Position numbers and translations under genes: made by a program. From Lachnotalea sp. AF33-28 (lineage in GTDB: Bacteria > Bacillota > Clostridia > Lachnospirales > Lachnospiraceae): 64,000 nt of DNA. The notes beneath the pieces were generated by a model. It worked only from the letters and a program-made list of their open reading frames with translations. It searched no databases and was not told where the DNA came from. This document shows, piece by piece, positions 1 to 8,827 of the stretch. The stretch is taken from NCBI RefSeq assembly GCF_003477885.1, contig NZ_QUEE01000004.1, positions 124,001-188,000 on the forward strand, given 5' to 3'. Positions within the stretch are counted from its first letter, which is position 1; the number at the start of each line of letters is the position of its first letter.

Positions 1-315
1 GGCGTGAAAGACCGCAGGACCAAAGCGGAGATCGATGAGATCACCGCGCTTCTAAGCCGTCTGGTGAGTGAAGCGGGCAACGGCACGGACAGCGCAGGGG
101 ATGCAGGCAGCCGTGCGGACACTGACAGCGCCATGAAGGCGGATAAAGCGGCGGAAGAAGAAAATGCCGGGGATTCGGATGACATAGAACTATTGGATCT
201 GGAGCTCATCGATCTTGATGAAGAAGAGCAGGAGACTCCGAGGCCTGAAGAAGACGCGGCCGGTAAGGAAGAAACGGACGGTCAGGACAGCGATATCGAA
301 TTATTTGATCTGTAG
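1..315 (+). CDS. C-terminal end of an acidic protein (partial)
   Basis: The frame is open to the left edge of the window, so this is the end of a longer protein. A GTG at position 4 could be a start, but no ribosome site can be seen. The visible ~104 residues are rich in D, E, G and S. A short motif of the form D-I-E-L-(L/F)-D-L occurs in the middle and again as the last residues before the stop. Tails like this are usually disordered and often bind a partner protein; that is inference. The methyltransferase gene begins 39 bp downstream on the same strand, so the two are probably co-transcribed. I do not recognise the protein. Confidence 0.6.
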   Translation, partial: GVKDRRTKAEIDEITALLSRLVSEAGNGTDSAGDAGSRADTDSAMKADKAAEEENAGDSDDIELLDLELIDLDEEEQETPRPEEDAAGKEETDGQDSDIELFDL

Positions 316-354
316 GATAATGGGCGGTCAAGGCCTGTACAGGGAAGGAAAGAG

Positions 355-1506
355 ATGGAAGATTTCGAGTCAGAAGTGAATAAGATAATAGAGGCAGGCG
401 CTTACCGCTATATTTTGAGCGGCCCACGCAGTCAGGCAGAGCCCTACCGCCGGATTGTGGTAAGCCGCAAAAAAGAATATTACCAGGCGGAACAGTATAC
501 GCAGAAGCAGGTATTCCATCTGAATTTAAGCGCGCAGGAACTGCCGGGCTATCTGACAGGCCAACTGAAGGACCGCTACATGCAGATGAACGCCTGGACG
601 GACATCCATGAATATCAGATAAAGATCTCTAAGAAAGGCAGGGCCCTCGTGAACAGGACACGGGCCGCCGCAAAGCCAGCGTCTTTGGAAAGCCATAACC
701 GTCAGAAAAATTACCTGTTAAAAGAAGGTACGGTAATTCCGCCGCTGGTGGATATGGGCGTTTTCACAAAAGAAGGGGCCGTTGTGAAATCCATGTATGA
801 TAAATACAGGCAGATCAACCGCTTTGTGGAGCTGGTCGACGATGCGCTGAAAGGGCAGGAAGGCGGGGAGTTGAGGGTCATCGATTTCGGGTGCGGGAAG
901 TCCTATCTGACCTTTATACTCTACTATTACCTCACAGAGATCCGCGGCATGCAGGTCCGCATGACCGGTCTGGATCTAAAAGAGGATGTGATCCGCCGCT
1001 GCAGCGAGACCGCAGCGAAGTATCATTATGACGGCCTGAATTTTGAAATTGGGGATATCGGCGGCTATCGGTGTGACGAACCGGTGGATATGGTGATCAC
1101 GCTGCATGCCTGCGATACGGCCACGGACTACGCGCTCTATCACGCAATCCGCTGGAATGCGAAAATGATCTTTTCCGTACCCTGCTGCCAGCATGAATGC
1201 AACGGGCAGATAGAGAGCGAACGCCTCGCAGCCATCACGCGCTATGGGATCATCAAGGAGCGGGCGGCGGCGCTGTTCACTGACGCGATCCGGGGCAACC
1301 TGCTGGAGTACAGCGGCTACCGGACACAGCTGCTGGAATTTATCGATATGGCCCATACCCCTAAGAATATACTGATCCGTGGCATACGCTCGGATATCAG
1401 CAGCAGAAAGCGCCGGGAAGCGCTGGACGAAGTGCTGAACCTAACTGAAGAATTCCACCTTTCCCCCACCCTGCTGCGCCTGATGAAGGACGGAGGCCAG
1501 GTGTAA
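355..1506 (+). CDS. class I SAM-dependent methyltransferase
   Basis: This 383-residue protein has a Rossmann SAM-binding motif in its middle (VIDFGCGKSYLTF, about residue 177 onward), then an acidic strand end (GLDLKED) and an HACDTATDYAL segment. A PCCQHEC motif follows, as in the Methyltransf_32 group of predicted methyltransferases. The ~170-residue N-terminal part is lysine- and arginine-rich and may hold the substrate-recognition region. An AAGGAAAG ribosome site precedes the ATG. The substrate cannot be read from the sequence; RNA or protein are both possible. It follows the acidic-tail gene closely and is succeeded by a promoter region. Confidence 0.8.
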   Translation: MEDFESEVNKIIEAGAYRYILSGPRSQAEPYRRIVVSRKKEYYQAEQYTQKQVFHLNLSAQELPGYLTGQLKDRYMQMNAWTDIHEYQIKISKKGRALVNRTRAAAKPASLESHNRQKNYLLKEGTVIPPLVDMGVFTKEGAVVKSMYDKYRQINRFVELVDDALKGQEGGELRVIDFGCGKSYLTFILYYYLTEIRGMQVRMTGLDLKEDVIRRCSETAAKYHYDGLNFEIGDIGGYRCDEPVDMVITLHACDTATDYALYHAIRWNAKMIFSVPCCQHECNGQIESERLAAITRYGIIKERAAALFTDAIRGNLLEYSGYRTQLLEFIDMAHTPKNILIRGIRSDISSRKRREALDEVLNLTEEFHLSPTLLRLMKDGGQV

Positions 1507-1512
1507 ATTACC

Positions 1513-1580
1513 ATTGACAAGTACGGTGTGCATCTGTTATAACATATATATAACAGATATAACTTAACGGACTTGTCAAT
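1513..1580 (+). promoter_or_regulatory. SigA promoter overlaid by two nested inverted repeats
   Basis: A near-consensus promoter, TTGACA (1514-1519), 17 bp, TTATAA (1537-1542), lies upstream of the GntR-mcsA-mcsB-clpC genes. A perfect 10-bp inverted repeat, ATCTGTTATA (1532-1541) and TATAACAGAT (1549-1558), covers the -10. A second perfect pair, ATTGACAAGT (1513-1522) and ACTTGTCAAT (1571-1580), encloses it and includes the -35. The inner pair looks like a dimeric operator, plausibly for the GntR-type regulator encoded next. No heptad repeat of the CtsR type was seen. Confidence 0.7.
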
Positions 1581-1668
1581 TTTTATATCATGGGAGCGCC
1601 CGGCAGTCTCTCACGGTATGAAAAGCCTTGCGGCCGGTGCGGGGCGTAGGGCAGGATTGGAGTGATAC

Positions 1669-2064
1669 ATGGTGATTTTAAAGATTGATTTTAACAGCGA
1701 TGAGGCTTTGTATGTGCAGCTCTGCAATCAGATCATACTGGGAATCGCTACGGATTCGATCCGGGAGGGGGATGCGCTTCCTTCCGTCAGGCAGCTGGCG
1801 GAGCATATCGGCATCAATATGCATACGGTGAATAAGGCGTATACCGTGCTGCGGCAGGAGGGCTTTGTCAAGCTGGACCGCCGGCGCGGAGCCGTTGTGG
1901 CGGTGGACAGCGATAAATACCAGGCGCTGGAAGAGCTGCAGAAGGAACTGGAGGTTGTGCTGGCAAAGGCAATCTGCAAGAATATCAGCAGAAATGAAGT
2001 CCATGCGATGATTGACAATCTGTTTAATAATTATATGTCTCCGGGCCAGGATTGCGGAGAATAG
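1669..2064 (+). CDS. GntR-family (YtrA-like) transcriptional regulator
   Basis: This 131-residue protein has an N-terminal winged helix-turn-helix of GntR type (YVQLCNQI, then LPSVRQLAEHIGINMHTVNKAY, LRQEGFV, RRGAVV at about residues 15-85). A short helical C-terminal tail follows, with no large effector domain, as in the YtrA subfamily. The start is supported by GGAGTGATAC just before the ATG. It is the first gene of a run continuing into mcsA, mcsB and clpC, the place usually held by ctsR. It may therefore regulate this stress operon through the inverted repeats at 1513-1580; that is inference. Confidence 0.85.
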   Translation: MVILKIDFNSDEALYVQLCNQIILGIATDSIREGDALPSVRQLAEHIGINMHTVNKAYTVLRQEGFVKLDRRRGAVVAVDSDKYQALEELQKELEVVLAKAICKNISRNEVHAMIDNLFNNYMSPGQDCGE

Positions 2065-2080
2065 ATGGGAGGATACCGAT

Positions 2081-2650
2081 ATGTTGTGTGAAAGATGCGG
2101 ACAGCGGGAAGCGAATATCCGGTATACAGAAGTGATTAACGGCGTGCGCTCAGAGCATAATCTGTGCAGCCAGTGCGCCAGGGAAATGGAGCTGGGAGGC
2201 CCCTATGCGGCGATCTTTGATTCGGAGTTTCCGCTCGGCAGGCTGCTTTCCGGCCTTCTGGGGCTTCAGACCGAGGACGAGAGCAAGATGGAGGATGAGG
2301 CCAGGATGGAACAGCTTTCCTGTCCTACCTGTAAAACCACTTATGAGGAATTTATAAAAAACTCCAGGTTCGGATGTCCCGACTGCTATCAGATGTTTGA
2401 TCTGCTCATGAGTGATAATATTAAAAAGCTGCAGGGCAGCGATACCCATGTGGGAAAACGGCCGAAGTACGGCCTGGAAGAGACGGATGAGAAGGAACGC
2501 GCCGATGTGGGCCGAAAGAGCCAGGAAGAAGAGCTGTCTCTGCTGGAATCAAGACTTCGGGAAGCGATTGCAGAAGAGGAGTATGAGACGGCAGCCAAGT
2601 ACCGCGATCAGATTAAGGAATTAAAAGAAAGGATGAACGCAGATGCTTAA
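2081..2650 (+). CDS. mcsA: McsA, zinc-finger activator of protein arginine kinase
   Basis: This 189-residue protein begins MLCERCGQREANIRY. It has two pairs of CxxC zinc ligands near the N-terminus (C3/C6 and C29/C32) and another two pairs around residues 85-115 (CPTC and CPDC). A C-terminal UVR-like helical segment (EEEYETAAKYRDQIKELKE) follows. This order is that of McsA, which activates the McsB arginine kinase. A GGGAGG site precedes ATG 2081; longer upstream starts lack one. The stop overlaps the mcsB start by 8 bp, indicating translational coupling. Confidence 0.92.
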   Translation: MLCERCGQREANIRYTEVINGVRSEHNLCSQCAREMELGGPYAAIFDSEFPLGRLLSGLLGLQTEDESKMEDEARMEQLSCPTCKTTYEEFIKNSRFGCPDCYQMFDLLMSDNIKKLQGSDTHVGKRPKYGLEETDEKERADVGRKSQEEELSLLESRLREAIAEEEYETAAKYRDQIKELKERMNADA

Positions 2651-3674
2651 ATGGTATGAGGATGCGAATCGGCAGCAGGATGTGATCATTTCCAGCCGCA
2701 TCAGGCTGAACCGCAATGTGAAGGGCTATGCGTTTCCGGAGCAGCTTAAGGATGCGGACCGGGAGGGCCTGATCGGTCTGCTTAAGGGCGGTATACAGGA
2801 TGCGGCTCCAAACCTTAAATATCAGAGCCTGGCTCCGGGGCAGAAAGCGGAAAAGGATGTGCTGCGGGAGCGAAGGGTAATCAATTCGGCCATGGCGGAA
2901 AGCGGAAGAAAGATGGGACTTTTCATGTCTGACGATGAGTCGGAGAGTGTACTCATCTGCGGCGATGACCATATACGGATACAGTGCAGCATGGGCGGCC
3001 TGTCTCTGCAGAAGCTGTGGAGCAGGGCCAATGATCTGGACGATGCGGTAAATGAGAAGTTTGCATATGCCTTTGACAGCAAGTACGGTTATCTGACCGC
3101 CTTTCCCACCACTATGGGGACGGGGCTGAAGGCATCGGTGCTCCTGCATCTGCCGGTGACGGCCAGCGGCAGGCAGTTTCGAAAGCTCTTGGAGGAAATT
3201 ACCAGAATTGGGCTGACCATCAAAGGCGCCTATGGAGAGCCGACGGAGAACTACGGCGCCCTGTACCAGATATCCAATCAGAAAACCCTGGGCTTAAGCG
3301 AGGAAAATATCATCGCCACGGTCCATCAGATCGCGGGACAGATCGCCGCGCAGGAACGCAAGGCGCGCATGCTTCTGCAGAAGGAGCACCGCGGTGAGCG
3401 GGAGGATGAAACTTACAAGTCCTACGGCGTGCTGAAATACGCGCGCAGGCTGTCACTGAAGGAGGGCATGACCTATCTCTCGCAGATCAGGGCAGGCTTA
3501 AATGACGGATATATTCATATGCAGAACCCCGTCAATATTTACGGACTCATGCTTGGCATACAGCCGGCCAATCTGGCGGAAAACGCGGGGCATCCGGTGA
3601 AAGAGGAAGAGCTGGATGTGCTGCGGGCGGAATACATCAGAAGCCAGCTGCCGGATCTGGACGGGAATAAATAG
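2643..3674 (+). CDS. mcsB: McsB, protein arginine kinase
   Basis: This 343-residue protein of the phosphagen (guanido) kinase fold carries the ATP-binding arginine motif near the N-terminus (SSRIRLNRNVKG). It also has the DDHIRIQCSMGG and FPTTMGTGLKASVLLHLP segments of the catalytic domain. In Bacillus, McsB phosphorylates arginine residues to mark proteins for ClpCP. The start lies inside the end of mcsA, and clpC follows 24 bp after the stop. Length matches the family. Confidence 0.92.
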   Translation: MLKWYEDANRQQDVIISSRIRLNRNVKGYAFPEQLKDADREGLIGLLKGGIQDAAPNLKYQSLAPGQKAEKDVLRERRVINSAMAESGRKMGLFMSDDESESVLICGDDHIRIQCSMGGLSLQKLWSRANDLDDAVNEKFAYAFDSKYGYLTAFPTTMGTGLKASVLLHLPVTASGRQFRKLLEEITRIGLTIKGAYGEPTENYGALYQISNQKTLGLSEENIIATVHQIAGQIAAQERKARMLLQKEHRGEREDETYKSYGVLKYARRLSLKEGMTYLSQIRAGLNDGYIHMQNPVNIYGLMLGIQPANLAENAGHPVKEEELDVLRAEYIRSQLPDLDGNK

Positions 3675-3698
3675 AACACAGAAAGGAACACAAAAATC

Positions 3699-6164
3699 AT
3701 GCTATATGACAGATTTACCAATAAAGCGAAGGAAGTGCTGAATCTGGCGGTAGAGGTTGCCGGAGAATTTGAACATGGCTATGTGGGCACAGAGCATATA
3801 TTGATCGGTATCCTTCATGAGGGCACCAGTGTGGCCGCCACCGTCCTGCAAAACCACGGTGTGGAAGAGGAACGGGTGGTGGAGCTGGTGGGGCAGCTGA
3901 TCGCGCCGGTCAACCAGGTCCAGACAGCGGAACCGGAAGGCTATACCCCCAGGGCCAAGCGTGTTCTGGAGAACAGCTACCGCGAGGCTATGCGCCTGAA
4001 ATCACAGCTGATCGGTACGGAGCATATTCTGATCGCGATCATAAAGGACGGGGACTGTGTGGCGGCCCGGTTGTTAAACACCATGCGCATCAACATTCAG
4101 AAGCTCTATGTGGATCTGCTGGTGACAATCGGTGAGGACACCAGTTCCTATAAAGAGGAGTTGAACAATGCCAGACAGGGGGCCAGAGGAAAATCCCAGA
4201 CGCCCACTCTGGATTCCTACAGCAGGGATTTAACCCAGCAGGCCAGAGAGGGAAAGCTGGATCCTGTCATCGGAAGGACTGAGGAAATCCAGCGGGTGAT
4301 TCAGATCTTAAGCAGAAGGACGAAAAACAACCCCTGTCTGATCGGGGAACCCGGCGTCGGTAAAACAGCTATCGCGGAAGGGCTGGCGGAGCAGATCATC
4401 ACAGGCAATGTGCCTGATACCGTTAAGAACAAGCGGGTGCTGACCCTGGACCTGTCCGGTATGGTGGCCGGTTCCAAATACAGAGGAGAGTTCGAGGAAA
4501 GGATTAAAAAGGTCATATCTGAAGTGAGGGATGACGGAGATGTGCTCTTATTCATCGATGAGATTCATACGATTATCGGGGCCGGAGGTGCGGAGGGCGC
4601 CATCGACGCCTCCAATATCTTAAAACCCTCTCTGGCCCGCGGCGAGATACAGCTGATCGGCGCTACAACCCTGGACGAATACCGCAAGTATATCGAAAAG
4701 GATGCGGCCCTGGAGCGGCGTTTTCAGCCGGTCATGGTGGATGAGCCGTCCGAGGAGGAGACCTTTGAAATCCTGAAGGGCCTTAGGGGACGTTATGAGG
4801 AACACCATCAGGTGACGATTACGGACGAAGCGCTGCAGGCGGCGGTTAAGCTTTCTGCCAGATATATCAACGACCGGTTCCTGCCGGATAAGGCCATTGA
4901 CCTGATCGATGAGGCATCCTCCAAGGTGCGGCTGGCAGCCTTTGTGGCGCCGCCGGAGATCAAGCAGCTGGAATCCGAGATTGAGGCGCTGAATGCGGAC
5001 AAGGAAGCGGCCATCAAGAGCGAGGCTTATGAAAAAGCCGGAGAGATAAAGAAAAAACAGGAAAAGAAGCGTGAGAAGAAAGAAAAACTGCTGGCGAAGT
5101 GGGAGAAAGAGAAAACAGGCAAAAAGCTGGTGGTGACCGAAAATGAGATAGCCGATGTGGTATCCGTCTGGACCAAGATCCCTGTGCGCAAGCTGGAGGA
5201 GGGGGAGACCGAGCGCTTAAAGAAGCTGGAGTCCATCCTGCATGAGCGCGTGGTAGGGCAGGAAGAGGCCGTTGTGGCCGTATCCAAGGCGATCCGCAGA
5301 GGCCGTGTGGGGTTGAAGGATCCCAAGCGCCCCATCGGTTCCTTCCTCTTTCTGGGACCTACCGGAGTCGGCAAGACGGAGCTGTCCAAAGCTCTGGCGG
5401 AGGCCATGTTTGGCAGTGAAAACGCGCTGATCCGTGTGGACATGTCGGAGTATATGGAAAAGCACAGCGTATCCAAGATGGTGGGATCGCCGCCCGGATA
5501 TGTGGGATACGATGAAGGCGGTCAGTTAAGCGAAAAGGTGCGCCGCAACCCATATTCGGTGATCCTTTTTGACGAGATTGAAAAGGCCCACCCCGATGTG
5601 TTTAATATCCTGCTTCAGGTGCTGGATGACGGGCATATCACAGATGCTCAGGGAAGAAAGATCGATTTTAAGAACACGGTCTTGATCATGACCAGTAACG
5701 CGGGGGCGGAGCGGATCGTCGAGCCGAAGCGCCTGGGCTTTACCGTGGCAAACGATGAAAAGGCCGACTATGACAACATGAAGAACAATGTGATGGACGA
5801 GGTTAAGCGCATGTTTAAACCGGAATTTTTAAACAGGATCGATGAGATCATCGTATTCCATGCCCTGACCAGAAGCAACATCGAAGAGATTGTGGATATC
5901 ATGTTATCTTCCATCAACCGCAGGATCGAAAGCCAGATGAATATCACGCTCCATGTGACGCCCAAAGCCAAATCATGGCTGATCGACAAGGGATACGATC
6001 AGAAATACGGAGCCAGACCGCTGCGCCGGGCACTTCAGAGCAATATTGAAGATAAGCTGGCGGAAGAGGTGCTGGACGGCAATATCCGGGCCGGAGATAA
6101 AGTGACCGTTTCACTGGAAAAGAATGCGCTGAAGTTTGCTGCAGCAAAGCCGGTAAATGCCTGA
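3699..6164 (+). CDS. clpC: ClpC, Hsp100 AAA+ unfoldase of the Clp protease
   Basis: This 821-residue protein has two Clp_N repeats (residues ~5-145), a first AAA+ domain (Walker A GEPGVGKT, Walker B LLFIDEIHT), and a linker with a UVR-like motif (EAYEKAGEIKKKQEK). A second AAA+ domain (GPTGVGKT, then ILFDEIEKAHPDV) and a C-terminal ClpB_D2 small domain (GARPLRRALQ) complete it. ClpC unfolds substrates, including arginine-phosphorylated proteins, for ClpP. It is the last gene of the mcs operon. It ends close to the next promoter; no clear terminator was seen. Confidence 0.95.
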   Translation: MLYDRFTNKAKEVLNLAVEVAGEFEHGYVGTEHILIGILHEGTSVAATVLQNHGVEEERVVELVGQLIAPVNQVQTAEPEGYTPRAKRVLENSYREAMRLKSQLIGTEHILIAIIKDGDCVAARLLNTMRINIQKLYVDLLVTIGEDTSSYKEELNNARQGARGKSQTPTLDSYSRDLTQQAREGKLDPVIGRTEEIQRVIQILSRRTKNNPCLIGEPGVGKTAIAEGLAEQIITGNVPDTVKNKRVLTLDLSGMVAGSKYRGEFEERIKKVISEVRDDGDVLLFIDEIHTIIGAGGAEGAIDASNILKPSLARGEIQLIGATTLDEYRKYIEKDAALERRFQPVMVDEPSEEETFEILKGLRGRYEEHHQVTITDEALQAAVKLSARYINDRFLPDKAIDLIDEASSKVRLAAFVAPPEIKQLESEIEALNADKEAAIKSEAYEKAGEIKKKQEKKREKKEKLLAKWEKEKTGKKLVVTENEIADVVSVWTKIPVRKLEEGETERLKKLESILHERVVGQEEAVVAVSKAIRRGRVGLKDPKRPIGSFLFLGPTGVGKTELSKALAEAMFGSENALIRVDMSEYMEKHSVSKMVGSPPGYVGYDEGGQLSEKVRRNPYSVILFDEIEKAHPDVFNILLQVLDDGHITDAQGRKIDFKNTVLIMTSNAGAERIVEPKRLGFTVANDEKADYDNMKNNVMDEVKRMFKPEFLNRIDEIIVFHALTRSNIEEIVDIMLSSINRRIESQMNITLHVTPKAKSWLIDKGYDQKYGARPLRRALQSNIEDKLAEEVLDGNIRAGDKVTVSLEKNALKFAAAKPVNA

Positions 6165-6230
6165 CAGTAAAACACGCTCTAGTGCCGTCTGAACCGTTAG
6201 GTAAAATTCCTTATGGATTGAAACAAGTAC

Positions 6231-6259
6231 TGGAAAAATGCATGGAACTATACTATAAT
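6231..6259 (+). promoter_or_regulatory. candidate SigA promoter
   Basis: A perfect TATAAT at 6254-6259 has a weak -35 (TGGAAA) 17 bp upstream. The following 5' leader holds a small hairpin (AACCGG and CCGGTT arms near 6272-6293) before the gene at 6334. Confidence 0.4.
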
Positions 6260-6333
6260 ATATGCATGAAAAACCGGAATCGGCATGCCGGTTCCGGATG
6301 CAACCAAAGAAATAGATCAGGGAGGGCAATGTA

Positions 6334-6744
6334 ATGCCAGCAATTAAAGAATTACTGCGTGCGGAAGCGGACGGCAGATTAAGCTTTGGGGACTATACGC
6401 TTACGAGCAAGGCAAAGATGCCTGATTTCGAACATCAGGGGGATATCTATTACGTGAAGACGTTCCAGGAGAGCACAAGACTGGAAAAGAACGGCATGTT
6501 TGTGTACGAATCCGTACCGGGTACCGCAGTCACCAATTTCGCAGTAACTGAGACCGGAGTATCCTTTCAGGTAGAAGGCAATGAAGATGCCCAGATTACG
6601 CTGGAACTGGAAGAGGCCACAGATTATAAGATCTATGTGGACGGGAAACAGGTGGGGGAGATGACCACCAACCGAAGCGGCAAGCTGTCCTTCAGCGTAG
6701 AACTAAGCGCCGGTCAGGCGCTGGCTGTTACAGTGGAGAAATAG
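6334..6744 (+). CDS. conserved hypothetical protein, all-beta
   Basis: A 136-residue protein with no signal peptide or membrane segment. It starts MPAIKELLRAEADGRLSFGDY and its second half is rich in alternating hydrophobic residues (ITLELEEATDYKIYVDGKQVGEM), suggesting a beta-sandwich. Related small proteins in Clostridia are sometimes labelled endosialidase, but I see no catalytic motif to support that name. GGGAGGG precedes the ATG. It stands alone between its own promoter and a strong hairpin. Function unknown. Confidence 0.7.
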   Translation: MPAIKELLRAEADGRLSFGDYTLTSKAKMPDFEHQGDIYYVKTFQESTRLEKNGMFVYESVPGTAVTNFAVTETGVSFQVEGNEDAQITLELEEATDYKIYVDGKQVGEMTTNRSGKLSFSVELSAGQALAVTVEK

Positions 6745-6766
6745 AAGATAAGAAACAGCATACAAT

Positions 6767-6815
6767 GTGGGGCCGGGCCTCCTTTGCCTGTAAGGCATGG
6801 ACTGTCCGGCCCCAC
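6767..6815 (+). terminator. strong hairpin between two genes
   Basis: Arms GTGGGGCCGG (6767-6776) and CCGGCCCCAC (6806-6815) are perfect complements. The loop itself contains a smaller hairpin (TGCCT and AGGCA). There is no T run after it, so it may terminate weakly or serve as a processing site. Confidence 0.5.
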
Positions 6816-6847
6816 AGCTGTCTTGAGATGACAAGAAAGAGGTTCAT

Positions 6848-8236
6848 ATGGCAAAAGGCAAAAATACGGTATTTTACTGCAAGGAGTGCGGATACGAATC
6901 CACCAAGTGGATGGGGCAGTGTCCCGGGTGCAGGGCCTGGAACAGTTTTACGGAAGAGCCTGCCGCCCCTAAGAGCACAAAGGCCGGTGCGTCAGCTAAC
7001 CGGCCGGGGCTTCCCGCCTCTGTGCCGTCTTCACTCAATGAGATAGAGACAGGGGATGCGGACCGTTACGGCACGGGTTTCGGGGAGCTGGACCGCGTGC
7101 TGGGCGGCGGCATTGTGCCGGGATCCCTGCTGCTGGTAGGAGGCGATCCGGGCATCGGTAAATCCACTCTGCTTTTACAGGTCTGCAAAAATCTGGCGGC
7201 AGCCGGTAAGAAGGTGCTGTACATATCGGGAGAGGAATCGCTCCGCCAGATCAAGCTTAGGGCGAACCGAATGGGGAGCTTTACCGGCGATCTCACATTC
7301 CTGTGTGAGACGAGCCTGGATGTGATCGACGGTGTGATCACACAGCGCAGGCCGGATGTGGTGATCATCGACTCCATCCAGACCATGTATAAGGATGAGG
7401 TGAGCAGTGCGCCGGGCAGTGTCAGCCAGGTAAGGGAATCCACCAACGTGCTGCTGCAGCTGGCCAAGGGATACGGCATCTCGATCTTTATCGTGGGACA
7501 TGTGACCAAGGAAGGCGTGGTGGCAGGCCCCAGAGTGCTGGAACATATGGTGGATACGGTGCTTTACTTTGAGGGAGAGAGGTCCGCATCCTATCGGATT
7601 CTTAGAGGTGTAAAGAACCGTTTCGGCTCCACCAATGAAATCGGCGTATTTGAGATGGGAGAAGAGGGGCTGGCCGAGGTCTTAAATCCTTCCGAATATA
7701 TGCTGAACGGAAAGCCTGAAGGCGCCTCAGGATCGGTGGTGGCCTGTTCCATGGAAGGAACCAGACCGATCCTTCTGGAGATACAGGCACTGGTATGCCA
7801 TACCAATTTCAACATACCCCGCAGAACCGCCGCAGGAACGGATTTTAACCGGCTGAACCTGCTGCTGGCAGTGCTGGAGAAGCGGCTGGGGATGCATTTT
7901 TCCGAATGCGATGCCTATGTGAATATCGCCGGAGGCATGCGGATCAATGAGCCTGCGCTGGATCTGGGCATCATGCTGGCGCTGGTATCCAGCTATTATG
8001 ACCGCGAGATTGATGAGAAGACCATTATATTCGGTGAGGTCGGGCTGTCAGGTGAGGTGCGTGCCGTCACTGCCGCCGATCAAAGGGTATCGGAGGCTTT
8101 AAAGCTGGGCTTTCACACCTGCATCCTGCCGCGGGTAAACTTATCCCGCCTGAAAAGCCCGGAGGGGATGCGCCTGATTGGGGTGGGAACCATCCGGGAC
8201 GCCATTGAAGCGGCGGGGCTGCGCGGACAAAGATGA
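6848..8236 (+). CDS. radA: RadA (Sms), DNA repair ATPase
   Basis: This 462-residue protein has an N-terminal C4 zinc finger (YCKECGYESTKWMGQCPGC) and a RecA-like domain with Walker A GGDPGIGKST. The RadA signature KNRFGSTNEIGVFEM is present at about residue 257, and a C-terminal Lon-like domain follows. RadA helps process branched recombination intermediates. AAGAAAGAGG precedes the ATG. The gene ends about 40 bp before a bidirectional terminator shared with the convergent tRNA-Trp gene. Confidence 0.95.
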   Translation: MAKGKNTVFYCKECGYESTKWMGQCPGCRAWNSFTEEPAAPKSTKAGASANRPGLPASVPSSLNEIETGDADRYGTGFGELDRVLGGGIVPGSLLLVGGDPGIGKSTLLLQVCKNLAAAGKKVLYISGEESLRQIKLRANRMGSFTGDLTFLCETSLDVIDGVITQRRPDVVIIDSIQTMYKDEVSSAPGSVSQVRESTNVLLQLAKGYGISIFIVGHVTKEGVVAGPRVLEHMVDTVLYFEGERSASYRILRGVKNRFGSTNEIGVFEMGEEGLAEVLNPSEYMLNGKPEGASGSVVACSMEGTRPILLEIQALVCHTNFNIPRRTAAGTDFNRLNLLLAVLEKRLGMHFSECDAYVNIAGGMRINEPALDLGIMLALVSSYYDREIDEKTIIFGEVGLSGEVRAVTAADQRVSEALKLGFHTCILPRVNLSRLKSPEGMRLIGVGTIRDAIEAAGLRGQR

Positions 8237-8277
8237 TGGTGCGGCTCCCTGCCTGCCCACCGGCAAATAAAAGTACA

Positions 8278-8315
8278 AAAAAGCCTTCAAAACCAATGGC
8301 TTTGAAGGCTTTTAA
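8278..8315. terminator. bidirectional Rho-independent terminator
   Basis: AAGCCTTCAAA and TTTGAAGGCTT form the stem, with an A run on the left and a T run on the right. It can end radA on the plus strand and tRNA-Trp on the minus strand. Confidence 0.8.
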
Positions 8316-8316
8316 A

Positions 8317-8389
8317 CAGGGGCGGAAGGACTCGAACCCTCGACATTTGGTTTTGGAGACCAACGTTCTACCGACTGAACTACACCCCT
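8317..8389 (-). tRNA. tRNA-Trp (CCA anticodon)
   Basis: On the minus strand the gene starts AGGGGTG and ends CGCCCCT plus discriminator G, giving a complete acceptor stem with one G-U pair. The TTCGAGT T-loop and the anticodon loop CTCCAAA (anticodon CCA) are clear. The 3' CCA is not encoded. Confidence 0.93.
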
Positions 8390-8419
8390 ATCATCAGGCC
8401 GATTTAAGCCTGCCAGATA

Positions 8420-8448
8420 GTTATACCATAGAGGCCGTTTTCTGTCAA
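8420..8448 (-). promoter_or_regulatory. SigA promoter of tRNA-Trp
   Basis: Read on the minus strand: TTGACA (8448-8443), 17 bp, TATAAC (8425-8420), about 30 bp upstream of the tRNA 5' end. Confidence 0.75.
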
Positions 8449-8521
8449 CTTTTTTTGCATAATTTTTTGCTTTTTTCGAACCATAATAGTAACACTTTAT
8501 CAGACAATAAGAGGTGACAAA

Positions 8522-8668
8522 ATGGATAAAAAAGAGCTGGAAAAAAGCAGACAGAAAAGGAACCTGGAAGAATTCAACAGCATCACGCAGAAAGTGAAGC
8601 CGGAAAATCAAAACCAGGAGCATAATGTGAGGAAAGAGGCGGTGGATCCGAAAAGCCGGCAGGTTTAA
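8522..8668 (+). CDS. small charged protein of 48 residues
   Basis: A short reading frame (begins MDKKELEKSRQKRNLEEF, ends DPKSRQV) with a good ribosome site, GAGGTGA, 4 bp before the ATG. More than a third of the residues are charged; it is probably helical and soluble. It is flanked by the tRNA-Trp promoter region and by the promoter of the acetyltransferase. No family is recognised. The ribosome site and isolated position favour a real gene. Confidence 0.5.
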   Translation: MDKKELEKSRQKRNLEEFNSITQKVKPENQNQEHNVRKEAVDPKSRQV

Positions 8669-8698
8669 ATGAAGCGTATAGTAAAGCCACTAATGTTT

Positions 8699-8765
8699 TT
8701 GCGGGATCGCACCGGTTGGTGTATAATATGATAAACAGCGTCAAACCGTGTCCGGTTTGGCGCTG
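8699..8765 (+). promoter_or_regulatory. SigA promoter with a leader hairpin
   Basis: TTGCGG (8699-8704), 17 bp, TATAAT (8722-8727). Downstream, AGCGTCAAACCG and CGGTTTGGCGCT form a 12-bp stem (about 8737-8764) in the 5' leader of the acetyltransferase gene. It lacks a T run. Confidence 0.55.
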
Positions 8766-8827
8766 CAGCGCCGGCTGATAAGAGGCGCTTTCAGACAATA
8801 CATAGAACAGGAGTTCAATGAGAGAGA

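Noticed and set aside
1669..2064. ctsR
   Set aside because: The protein has a GntR-type winged helix (LPSVRQLAEHIGINMHTVNKAY) and none of the CtsR motifs.
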